From NCBI GenBank assembly GCA_041395525.1, contig JAWLAH010000002.1, positions 1 to 64,000 on the forward strand: DNA of 64,000 bases. The letters run 5' to 3'. Shown piece by piece: positions 44,530 to 52,344 of the stretch. The stretch's first letter is position 1. Every line of letters starts with the position of its first letter. A program made the translations under genes and the position numbers. Under the pieces are notes generated by a model. The model saw nothing but the letters and a program-made list of their open reading frames with translations. It searched no databases and was not told where the DNA came from. This DNA is from CADEED01 sp020442965 (GTDB lineage: Bacteria; Pseudomonadota; Gammaproteobacteria; Steroidobacterales; Steroidobacteraceae).

Positions 44530-45603
44530 TCACGCGAATCGTGGAGCAATTGTTACTTTGGCGGTCATTCCGGGTACTTCGCGCGCCAGCCGCGGCATCA
44601 GATAGCCCGGCAGGCGGCCGGCCAGCTCGCCCAGCAAGCGCTCAGCGGCCGCCTGTCCGACATTGAAATGTGCCGCACCTCGCACCGGATCGAGCAGATG
44701 TAGGTAGTAAGGCAGCACTCCGCACGCGAACAAACGCTGCGACAGGGTCGCAAGCGCTGCGACGGAATCGTTGACGCCGGCCAGCAGCACCGACTGATTC
44801 AGCAGCGTCACGTGCGGTTGTCGCAAACGCTCGATGGCTGCGGCTACTTCGGCGTCGATCTCGTTGGCGTGGTTGGTGTGCAAAACGAAGATGAGCGGTT
44901 TGCGTACAGCGGCAATCCAGCGCAGCAAACCGGCATCCACGCGCGCGGGCAGCGCGATCGGCTGGCGCGTGTGTACGCGGATGCGTTCGACGTGCGGTAT
45001 TGTCTCGAGGCGAGCGGTGATTTCCTGCAACCGTTCGTCCGACAGCGACAGCGGGTCACCGCCCGACAGCAATACTTCAGTGATGGATGGGTCGGCCGCA
45101 AGCGTCGCGATCGCTGCTCGCAAGCGCGGGTTGTCAGTCGTCTGTTCAGCGTACGGAAACTCGCGTCGAAAGCAGTAGCGACAATGGACCGCGCAAGCGC
45201 CGGTCGTGATGAGCAGCGCGCGGCCAGCATATTTCTGCAGTAGCGCGGGAGCGGTCACTGCGGAGTGCTCGGCGAGTGGGTCCGCGACGAAGCCGGGCGG
45301 TGAACTCAGTTCCGCAGCGAGGGGTAGCACTTGCCGCAACAACGGATCGTTCGCATCTCCACGACGCATGCGCGCCACGAACGCGCGCGGCACACGGAGC
45401 TGAAACTTCCCGGCAGCAGTCTCGGCGGCTGGCAATAAGGAAGCGTCGAGACCGAGTTCCTCGAGCAGTTCGCGCGGGCTCGAAATGGCGTCCGCCAATT
45501 CTCGTTGCCAGGTGCGCGCGGTGGTGGCCGGGGAGGCCGCGGTCGGGGCGACCGTCGAGGCGTCGGGCTGTTGCTGGCGATCAAGCGCGCTTGCCGCTAT
45601 CAT
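44530..45603 (-). CDS. epmB: EF-P beta-lysylation protein EpmB (lysine 2,3-aminomutase)
   Basis: A radical-SAM, PLP-dependent aminomutase that converts alpha-lysine to (R)-beta-lysine for EF-P. The 357 residues include the cluster motif CAVHCRYCFRR (C135 region), the SAM motif LSGGDPLSL, and the PLP-lysine area near the C-terminus. It is shorter than the lysine-fermentation aminomutases and its N-terminus (RTWQRELADAISSPRELL) matches EpmB. It is divergent from efp, with only 24 bp between start codons, and is followed by the FimX-like gene after 84 bp. Confidence 0.94.
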   Translation of the reverse strand: MIAASALDRQQQPDASTVAPTAASPATTARTWQRELADAISSPRELLEELGLDASLLPAAETAAGKFQLRVPRAFVARMRRGDANDPLLRQVLPLAAELSSPPGFVADPLAEHSAVTAPALLQKYAGRALLITTGACAVHCRYCFRREFPYAEQTTDNPRLRAAIATLAADPSITEVLLSGGDPLSLSDERLQEITARLETIPHVERIRVHTRQPIALPARVDAGLLRWIAAVRKPLIFVLHTNHANEIDAEVAAAIERLRQPHVTLLNQSVLLAGVNDSVAALATLSQRLFACGVLPYYLHLLDPVRGAAHFNVGQAAAERLLGELAGRLPGYLMPRLAREVPGMTAKVTIAPRFA

Positions 45604-45627
45604 TCACGACCTTTTTTTGAGAATCCC

Positions 45628-46200
45628 ATGGCCAACTTTACGACAAACGAAATCCGTGGCGGCATGAAACTTCTGATCGATGGCGATCCGTATGTCGTTA
45701 TCGAGAACGAGTACGTCAAGCCCGGCAAGGGCCAGGCATTCAACCGCATCCGGGTTCGCAATCTCAAATCTGGGCGCACGATCGAGAAGACCTATCGATC
45801 GGGCGAGTCGATCGAAGCGGCGGACGTCATGGACGTCGAGATGCAGTACTTGTACAAGGATGGCGATTTCTGGCACTTCATGGTGCCCGAGAATTTCGAG
45901 CAGCACACGGCAGGCGAGGCCGCGGTGGGCGAAGCAGCGCAATGGTTGAAGGACGGGATAGTTTGCATCATCACGCTGTGGAACGGCGTGCCGCTCGTCG
46001 TGACCCCCCCCGCGCACATCGAGGCCAGGATCGTCGAGACCGATCCCGGCGTGCGCGGCGACACCGCCACAGGTGGTCAAAAGCCAGCCAAACTCGAGAC
46101 CGGCGCTGTCGTGCGCGTGCCACTCTTTATCAATCAGGACGAGGTCATTCGCGTCGATACGCGCACCGGACAGTATGTCTCGCGCGCTAAGGGCGAGTAA
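45628..46200 (+). CDS. efp: Elongation factor P
   Basis: Binds the ribosome between P and E sites to rescue stalling at polyproline. The 190-residue protein has the three EF-P domains, and the modification loop EYVKPGKGQAF puts K34 at the tip, the residue beta-lysylated by EpmA. The Lys34 type (not Arg32) agrees with epmA and epmB nearby. A T7 tract precedes the start (leader cctttttttgag). Its 3' end overlaps the convergent msrC gene by 14 bp. The window also encodes proline-rich client-type proteins such as the Ig-repeat protein (15-1352) and FimV. Confidence 0.96.
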   Translation: MANFTTNEIRGGMKLLIDGDPYVVIENEYVKPGKGQAFNRIRVRNLKSGRTIEKTYRSGESIEAADVMDVEMQYLYKDGDFWHFMVPENFEQHTAGEAAVGEAAQWLKDGIVCIITLWNGVPLVVTPPAHIEARIVETDPGVRGDTATGGQKPAKLETGAVVRVPLFINQDEVIRVDTRTGQYVSRAKGE

Positions 46201-46684
46201 GGCTCGCAACGAGCGCGGCTGCAACAGGCTCGAGGCCGGCGGCGTCTGCGGCATCGAATCGAGCGGGTAACGGGCTGTCGATATCCAGTACGCCTAACAA
46301 CCTTGAGCCGCTGAGCAGCGGTACGACGATTTCGGATCGGGACTCCGCGTCGCATGCAATGTGACCGGCGAATGCGTGGACATCCGACACCACGAGCGTC
46401 CGGCGATCCCGGGCAACCGTGCCACAGACGCCGTGCCCCATTGCGATTCGGACGCAGGCAGGCTTGCCCTGGAACGGACCGAGCACCAGTTCGTCACCCT
46501 GGAGCAAGTAGCAACCGGCCCAGTTGATATCCGGCAGCGCACCGTACAGCAGGGCCGCTGTGTTAGCAGCATTGGCGATCAGATCATGCTCGCCGGCCAG
46601 GAGCGCCATGAGGTCTCGCAGCAGATCCGCATAGCCACGCGGCTTGTCACGGAAGTCGTATACCTGGGTTGCTGTGACAGTCAT
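46187..46684 (-). CDS. msrC: Free methionine-(R)-sulfoxide reductase (GAF domain)
   Basis: Reduces free methionine R-sulfoxide. The 165-residue GAF domain has NWAGCYLL and the three cysteines of the catalytic pocket: GKPACVRI, GVCGTVA and HIACDAES. This pattern separates it from other GAF proteins. It starts at ATG 46684, two bases after the epmA stop, as the last gene of sco1-psd-epmA-msrC, and its 3' end overlaps that of efp on the other strand. Confidence 0.9.
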   Translation of the reverse strand: MTVTATQVYDFRDKPRGYADLLRDLMALLAGEHDLIANAANTAALLYGALPDINWAGCYLLQGDELVLGPFQGKPACVRIAMGHGVCGTVARDRRTLVVSDVHAFAGHIACDAESRSEIVVPLLSGSRLLGVLDIDSPLPARFDAADAAGLEPVAAALVASLTRP

Positions 46685-46686
46685 GA

Positions 46687-47682
46687 TCAGGCGCGTTCGA
46701 TCGGGAAACTGAGGACATCGTCAATGTTTGCGCTGCCGCTGGCAATCATCAGCGCGCGATCAAGCCCCAAGGCGACGCCACAGCAATCCGGGAGGCCATG
46801 TTCGAGTGCCGCGATCAGCGCGGCGTCGGCGGTAACGACCGGCAGCCCGAGTCGCTGCCGGGCGCGATTGTCAGCGTCGAAACGCGCGCGCTGCTCGTCG
46901 GCGTCGGCCAGTTCGTGAAAGCCGTTGGCGAGTTCGACGCCATCGGCATATAGCTCGAAGCGCAGGGCGACGCGCGCATCGAGCGGGTCGAGACGTGCCA
47001 GCGCCGCCTGTGACCGGGGATAGCGATGCAGGAACGTCAGGCGATCGCGCCCCAATCGCGGGCCGACACGTGTGCCAACGAGAAAATCGAGCAAGGCGTC
47101 TGGCGCAGCCGTCTCGATACTCGCCATCGACAGGCCTGCCGCACGCGCGGTCGCGGCCCAGTCGCACGGACTGCCTTCGAGTGGATCGATCCCCGCGTGT
47201 TGACGCAAGGCGTCTTGGTAAGTCACGTATTCGATCGGGCGCCCAGGGGCGGCGATCGTCGTGGTCGCTGATGCGCGTAGCACCGCGTTGACGAGTTCGG
47301 CCACCTCCGCCATGAGCGTGTCGAGTGAGACCCCAACGCGGTACCACTCCAACAGCGTGAACTCCGGATTGTGCAGCTTGCCGCGCTCATTGGCGCGATA
47401 CACCTTGCAGATTTGGTAGATGTCGCCGCTGCCACTGGCCAGTAGTCGTTTCATCGCATACTCGGGTGAGGTATGCAGGTAGAACGGTAGCGTTACGCCA
47501 GCGCCCCCTGACAGCGCGGTGATAGAGCCAAGGTTTGGATCGGTCACGCCCGCCCTGACGAGCGCGGGCGTCTCGACTTCGAGCACCGCGCGGGCCGCGA
47601 AGAACGCGCGGATGGTCTGCAGCAGGCGCGCGCGTTGCTCGAGCGCGCTGCGCGTCGCCGTCGGCCGCCAATCCGCTGTCAC
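46687..47682 (-). CDS. epmA: EF-P (R)-beta-lysine ligase EpmA (truncated LysRS-like)
   Basis: Attaches beta-lysine to K34 of EF-P. The 331-residue protein is the catalytic core of a class II lysyl-tRNA synthetase without the anticodon domain, as in GenX/PoxA. Motifs: FFAARAVLEVETPAL, LHTSPEYAMKRLL, CKVYRANERGKLHNPEFT (motif 2) and GVALGLDRALMI (motif 3). I chose GTG 47682, which overlaps the psd stop (GTGA) and gives the family length; the frame is open upstream inside psd. Together with EpmB and EF-P the full modification set lies within 4 kb. Confidence 0.94.
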   Translation of the reverse strand: MTADWRPTATRSALEQRARLLQTIRAFFAARAVLEVETPALVRAGVTDPNLGSITALSGGAGVTLPFYLHTSPEYAMKRLLASGSGDIYQICKVYRANERGKLHNPEFTLLEWYRVGVSLDTLMAEVAELVNAVLRASATTTIAAPGRPIEYVTYQDALRQHAGIDPLEGSPCDWAATARAAGLSMASIETAAPDALLDFLVGTRVGPRLGRDRLTFLHRYPRSQAALARLDPLDARVALRFELYADGVELANGFHELADADEQRARFDADNRARQRLGLPVVTADAALIAALEHGLPDCCGVALGLDRALMIASGSANIDDVLSFPIERA

Positions 47683-48584
47683 GTGCTGGTGCTCGAGCGC
47701 GCGTTGACCTGCCGCAAACGGCCAATCGCAGCGCCCATTCGAACGGTACTGCCAGGCGTTAGCGTCGCGCGCCAGAGGGCCCTGTCCCTGGGAAGGACAA
47801 GTATGACCGTGGAACCCATATTGAAGCGGCCCATCTCGGTTCCCTTCGCGAGCTGGCGAGGCGCGGCGAGATGTTCGAGCGGCAATTCCGTGACGACTCG
47901 CGGACGTCGCGGCGTCACGTCGCCATGCCAGATCGTCGCCATGCTGCCCACATTGAGCGCACCGACCAGCACGAGAGCCCACGGCATGCCATCCGTCTCG
48001 AAGCAACAAACTACTCGTTCGTTGCGTGCAAACAGCCGCGGGACCGCTGCCGCCGTGACCGCATTGACGCTGAAAAGTCGGCCCGGCACATACCACGCGC
48101 CCCGCAATTGGCCCGGCAGAGGCATGTGGATACGGTGGTAGTCGAAAGGCGCCAGATAGATCGTCGCAAACTCCCCGTCGCGGAGTCGATCGCTCCAGCT
48201 GCGCTGTCCCGCCAATAGTGCCTCTAGATCGTAGTCGTGTCCCTTGGCTTGCAGAATCGTCGCACCGGCGATGTGGCCGGCCTGACTAACAGCGCCGTCG
48301 ACCGGCGAAACGATTGTGTCGGCTGCGGGGTCGATCGGTCGTTTCTCAGAAAGCAGGGCGCGCGTAAAGAACGCGTTGAAGCTCGGGTAGGCCGTGGCAT
48401 CGGGTTCGATCGCGTCGCGCATATCTGGTCGAAAGCCGCTGACGAAGCGGCGAATCAGCAGATTCTTGAATGGCACCCAGCGGCTGCGCGTTGCCAAGAG
48501 CACGAGGCGCGAAATCAGGTGTTGCGGCAGCAGGTACTGCAGCGCGACGAACGCGCGCGCCGCGCAGCTGTTGTTAGGATCCAA
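47679..48584 (-). CDS. psd: Phosphatidylserine decarboxylase
   Basis: Makes phosphatidylethanolamine at the inner membrane. The proenzyme cleaves itself at a GS bond to form a pyruvoyl group; here the site reads FNMGSTVIL, with Met replacing the usual Leu or Val before GST. Other family regions are FNAFFTRAL, SPVDGAVSQ and APFDYHRIHMP. I chose TTG 48584, which overlaps the sco1 stop by 11 bp and places about 14 residues before the conserved LQYLLPQ; no strong ribosome binding site is seen. It overlaps epmA by 4 bp. Confidence 0.88.
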   Translation of the reverse strand: MDPNNSCAARAFVALQYLLPQHLISRLVLLATRSRWVPFKNLLIRRFVSGFRPDMRDAIEPDATAYPSFNAFFTRALLSEKRPIDPAADTIVSPVDGAVSQAGHIAGATILQAKGHDYDLEALLAGQRSWSDRLRDGEFATIYLAPFDYHRIHMPLPGQLRGAWYVPGRLFSVNAVTAAAVPRLFARNERVVCCFETDGMPWALVLVGALNVGSMATIWHGDVTPRRPRVVTELPLEHLAAPRQLAKGTEMGRFNMGSTVILVLPRDRALWRATLTPGSTVRMGAAIGRLRQVNARSSTST

Positions 48585-49191
48585 GATAGTCGAGCGAGGC
48601 ACGCAGGTCGGCGACCAGTCGCTCGCGATCGAAGGGTGGCGTGAATATCGCCACATTGTCGCCAGCTGCATCGAGGAGGAACACGGTGGCCGAATGGTCG
48701 ATCATGTAGTCGCCGCCCGGCATATCGGTGCGTGCTGCGGCGACGCCCAGCTGGCGCCTGAGCCGACCGAGCTCATCCGGAGAGCCCGTCAGCCCAAGCG
48801 TGTCACCGTGAAACGCCTGCAGATAACGCGCCATTTGCGGCGGCGTGTCGCGCTCCGGGTCGACGGTGACCAGCACCACTTTCAGATTCGCTACGCCCAG
48901 TTCCTGCTGGGCCTGCGTCAAGAGGGTCAGTGTGGTCGGACAGACATCGGGGCAGTGAGTGAAACCAAAAAACACGAGACTCGGATGGCCGGTGAGTGCG
49001 GACTTGCCTGCGGGCGCGCCTCGTTCGTCGAGCAACTGAAACGTCGGCAACGTGCGCGGACTCGGCAGCCACGTGCCAGACTGTAACGTCGGCACAACGG
49101 GCGCTCGCAGTTCGCGCGCCAGCCATGCGCCGGCCACCGCCGCGATCAATCCGGCGGCGATCAAAAAAGACACGTATTTTTTCTTTGGCAT
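48574..49191 (-). CDS. SCO1/SenC family copper chaperone
   Basis: A membrane-anchored periplasmic thioredoxin-fold protein that delivers copper to cytochrome oxidase or acts in thiol redox. The 205 residues start with an N-terminal anchor (about 5-24), then FFGFTHCPDVCPTTL with the CxxxC copper ligands and YMIDHSATVFLL with the third ligand His. The ATG at 49191 shares its bases with the prmB start (CATG at 49189-49192) on the opposite strand. It heads the sco1-psd-epmA-msrC run. Confidence 0.92.
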   Translation of the reverse strand: MPKKKYVSFLIAAGLIAAVAGAWLARELRAPVVPTLQSGTWLPSPRTLPTFQLLDERGAPAGKSALTGHPSLVFFGFTHCPDVCPTTLTLLTQAQQELGVANLKVVLVTVDPERDTPPQMARYLQAFHGDTLGLTGSPDELGRLRRQLGVAAARTDMPGGDYMIDHSATVFLLDAAGDNVAIFTPPFDRERLVADLRASLDYLGS

Positions 49192-50104
49192 GACGACATT
49201 ATCCCACAGCCGGGCATCCAAAAAGCCGCGTCCCACCGTTGCAGATCTGATCGAGCGCGGCGCAAGACGGTTGCGCCGCGCACGCGTTTTCTTCGGCCAC
49301 GGTACCGACAACGCATTCGATGAGGCCGCCGCGCTCGTATGGCACGTGCTTGAGCTGCCGATCGATGCCCCTGCGAGTGCCTATCGGCGCCGGGTTGGCG
49401 TACGCGCGGCGCTGGCGATCGATGCGCTGGTGACGCGGCGGATCCGCGAACGTATTCCGTCCGCCTACCTCACCGGTACAACCTGGTTTGCCGGCTTGGC
49501 TCTGTACGTTGACCAGCGCGTGATCGTGCCGCGTTCACCGATCGCCGAGCTGATCGAACGTCGCTTCGCGCCATGGGTTGAGCCGCGCCGGGTGCGACGG
49601 ATTCTCGATCTGGGCACCGGTTCCGGATGCATCGCGATCGCTTGCGCTCGCGCGTTCGCCCAGGCGCAGGTCGACGCTGCGGACATTTCTGCCGATGCGC
49701 TCGCGGTAGCGGCGATCAACGTCCGTCGTCACCGACTCGCCAAACGCGTGCGCCTGGTGCAGTCAGATCATTTTTCGGCACTCAGTCGAGGTGCCTACGA
49801 TATGATCGTCAGCAATCCGCCCTACGTGGGCGAGCGTGAAATGCGCGCGCTGCCCGAGGAATATCGGCATGAGCCGCGACTCGCTCTCGCGTCGGGTCGC
49901 TACGGGCTCGATTCCGTCGCCTGCATCTTGCGCGAGGCACCCCGACACTTGCGCAGGAACGGCGTGCTGATCGTCGAGGTCGGTAACACGCAGTCGGCAC
50001 TCGAGCGGCGTTATCCGCGAGTGCCATTCATGTGGCTGGAATTCGAGCGCGGCGGAGGCGGAGTTTTTGTGCTGACTAAGGAGCAGCTGTTAGCGGCTGG
50101 TTGA
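49190..50104 (+). CDS. prmB: Ribosomal protein uL3 N5-glutamine methyltransferase
   Basis: Methylates a glutamine of ribosomal protein L3. The 304-residue protein has the N-terminal helical domain (FFGHGTDNAFDEAAALV), the SAM-binding motif ILDLGTGSGCIAIA and the substrate motif SNPPYVGE. Motifs GTDN and YLTGTTWFAG favour PrmB over PrmC. The ATG at 49190 fits the family start but leaves no untranslated space before the divergent sco1 start. aroC follows after 2 bp, the common order. Confidence 0.93.
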   Translation: MTTLSHSRASKKPRPTVADLIERGARRLRRARVFFGHGTDNAFDEAAALVWHVLELPIDAPASAYRRRVGVRAALAIDALVTRRIRERIPSAYLTGTTWFAGLALYVDQRVIVPRSPIAELIERRFAPWVEPRRVRRILDLGTGSGCIAIACARAFAQAQVDAADISADALAVAAINVRRHRLAKRVRLVQSDHFSALSRGAYDMIVSNPPYVGEREMRALPEEYRHEPRLALASGRYGLDSVACILREAPRHLRRNGVLIVEVGNTQSALERRYPRVPFMWLEFERGGGGVFVLTKEQLLAAG

Positions 50105-50106
50105 GC

Positions 50107-51207
50107 ATGGCGGGTAATACTATCGGCAGGCTGTTTGCGGTGACGACCTTTGGCGAGAGTCATGGGGCTGCGCTCGGCTGTATCGTAGACGGCTGCCCGC
50201 CGGGTCTCGAGCTTTCGGCAGCGGACTTGCAGCAGGACATCGATCGGCGGCGCACGGGGACCTCCAAGTTCGTGAGCCAGCGCCGCGAGGGCGATCAGGT
50301 GCGCATTCTGTCGGGCGTGTTCGAGGGACGTACGACTGGTGTGCCAATCGGCATGGTGATCGAAAATACCGACGCCCGCTCGCGCGACTACGAGAAAATC
50401 AAGCACAGCTTTCGTCCCGGTCACGCCGATTACACCTACCAGCAAAAATATGGCCTGCGTGACTATCGCGGCGGCGGACGTTCGTCAGCGCGCGAGACCG
50501 TCATGCGCGTCGCAGCCGGCGCAGTGGCGCGCAAGTATCTTGCCACGCGACTTGGGGTACGGATTCACGGCTATCTCAGCCAGATCGGCAACCTCATACT
50601 CGATCCCGTACAACCGGACTTCGCCTATCAGAATCCGTTCTTTTGCCCCGACCCGACTCGCGTGCAGGAGATCGAAGACCTGATCTGGGGCATTCGCGGC
50701 GCTGGCGATTCAATCGGCGCGCGCGTGACGGTCGTCGCCAAGGGCGTACCGGCGGGACTCGGTGAGCCCGTTTTCGACCGTCTCGACGCGGATCTTGCAC
50801 ATGCGATGATGGGCATCAATGCCGTCAAGGCGGTCGAGATCGGCGCCGGGCTTGCAGTCGTTGGGCAACGCGGCTCCGAACACCGCGATGAACTGACGCC
50901 AAACGGGTTCCTCACCAACAATGCGGGCGGCGTCCTCGGTGGGATCTCCACTGGCCAGGATATTGTGGTGCACGCGGCCCTCAAGCCCACGTCCAGCATC
51001 CAGGTTCCTGGACGGTCGATCGACATCGACGGCAAGCCGGTCGAGGTCATCACGACCGGACGGCACGATCCCTGCGTCGGGATCCGTGCGACGCCCATTG
51101 CCGAGGCGATGCTCGCTATCGTGCTACTGGATCACTATTTGCGGCATCGCGGCCAGAATGCCGATGTCGTCTCCCGCACCCCTGACATTACCAAGGTTAG
51201 TCGTTAG
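50107..51207 (+). CDS. aroC: Chorismate synthase
   Basis: Last step of the shikimate pathway, using reduced FMN as catalyst, which ties it to the riboflavin genes in the window. The 366-residue protein starts MAGNTIGRLFAVTTFGESHG and has the signatures GRSSARETVMRVAAGAVA and RHDPCVGIRATPIAEAM. ATG 50107 is preferred over a TTG six bases earlier. asd follows after six bases. Confidence 0.96.
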   Translation: MAGNTIGRLFAVTTFGESHGAALGCIVDGCPPGLELSAADLQQDIDRRRTGTSKFVSQRREGDQVRILSGVFEGRTTGVPIGMVIENTDARSRDYEKIKHSFRPGHADYTYQQKYGLRDYRGGGRSSARETVMRVAAGAVARKYLATRLGVRIHGYLSQIGNLILDPVQPDFAYQNPFFCPDPTRVQEIEDLIWGIRGAGDSIGARVTVVAKGVPAGLGEPVFDRLDADLAHAMMGINAVKAVEIGAGLAVVGQRGSEHRDELTPNGFLTNNAGGVLGGISTGQDIVVHAALKPTSSIQVPGRSIDIDGKPVEVITTGRHDPCVGIRATPIAEAMLAIVLLDHYLRHRGQNADVVSRTPDITKVSR

Positions 51208-51213
51208 TCAACC

Positions 51214-52242
51214 ATGACAAAGAGAACATTCAACGTCGCGATCCTCGGTGCAACCGGCCTGGTGGGCGAGATGCTGCTGAAGGTCCTGGAGGAGCGCGAC
51301 TTCCCGGTGGGCGAGCTGTTTCCGTTGGCGAGCCAGCGCTCGGTTGGCAGGACCGTTGAGTTTCGCGGCAAGCATCTGCCAGTCATCGACGTCGCAAGCT
51401 TCGATTTCGCGCGCGCGCAAGTGGGATTGTTTTCCGCCGGCGGCGATGTGTCGCGCGAGTACGCGCCCAAGGCGGCAGCCGCCGGTTGTGTGGTTATCGA
51501 CAATACTTCGGAGTTCCGCTACGACGCGGATGTGCCGCTCGTCGTGCCGGAAGTGAATCCCGATGCGATCGGTGGTTTCAGGGCGCGCAATATCATCGCG
51601 AATCCAAACTGTTCGACCATTCAGATGCTCGTGGCGCTGAAGCCCATACAGGACGCGGTGGGAATCGATCGCATCAATGTCGCCACCTATCAATCGGTAT
51701 CGGGTGCCGGCAAGGAAGCGGTTGAGGAACTCGCGTTGCAGACCGCTGCCCTGCTGAATGGTCGCGAGGCACCCGCCGCGCTGGTGATCGCCAAGCGCAT
51801 CGCGTTCAATGTCGTGCCGCAGATCGATCAGTTTCAGGACAATGGCTACACAAAAGAAGAGATGAAAATGCTGTGGGAAACGCGCAAGATTTTTGGCGAC
51901 GACAGCATCCGCGTGAATGCCACCACGGTGCGTGTGCCCGTGTTCTTCGGCCATTCAGAGGCCGTGCACCTGGAAACGCGCGCGAAGATTTCAGCCGACA
52001 CGGCACGGAAGTTACTGGCTAAGGCGCCCGGTGTAACTGTGATGGATGACCGAGTTCCGGGTGGTTACCCGACCGCGGCGACCGAAGGCGCGAACCGTGA
52101 CACGGTTTATGTCGGGCGGATTCGCGATGATATAAGTCATGAATGTGGTCTGAATATGTGGATCGTATCTGACAACATCCGCAAAGGTGCCGCGACCAAC
52201 AGCGTGCAGATCGCTGAGATTTTGGTGCGGGAGCATATTTAA
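51214..52242 (+). CDS. asd: Aspartate-semialdehyde dehydrogenase
   Basis: Reduces aspartyl phosphate to the semialdehyde, the branch point to lysine, diaminopimelate, threonine and methionine. The 342 residues include the NADP loop GATGLVGEMLL, the catalytic NPNCST cysteine and the GAGKEAVEEL segment. It belongs to the shorter Asd subclass seen with fimV in Pseudomonas-type genomes. It is the last of the prmB-aroC-asd group before a 102-bp gap. Confidence 0.95.
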   Translation: MTKRTFNVAILGATGLVGEMLLKVLEERDFPVGELFPLASQRSVGRTVEFRGKHLPVIDVASFDFARAQVGLFSAGGDVSREYAPKAAAAGCVVIDNTSEFRYDADVPLVVPEVNPDAIGGFRARNIIANPNCSTIQMLVALKPIQDAVGIDRINVATYQSVSGAGKEAVEELALQTAALLNGREAPAALVIAKRIAFNVVPQIDQFQDNGYTKEEMKMLWETRKIFGDDSIRVNATTVRVPVFFGHSEAVHLETRAKISADTARKLLAKAPGVTVMDDRVPGGYPTAATEGANRDTVYVGRIRDDISHECGLNMWIVSDNIRKGAATNSVQIAEILVREHI

Positions 52243-52314
52243 GTTATATTGCGAACCCAAACACGCATGGAGCAAAGGACATTGCTCTAAGTGTTTGTTT
52301 TTATAGATAAAAAC
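52222..52314 (+). promoter_or_regulatory. Candidate fimV promoter and AT-rich leader hairpin
   Basis: TTGGTG (52222-52227) and TATATT (52245-52250) are 17 bp apart, at the very end of asd. About 45 bp on, GTTTTTAT (52297-52304) and ATAAAAAC (52307-52314) form a perfect 8-bp stem with an AG loop, about 30 bp before the fimV ATG. The stretch is strikingly AT-rich for this genome. Confidence 0.45.
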
Positions 52315-52344
52315 GCTTGTGGTCGCTCAGTGCTGGAGTCGCGA

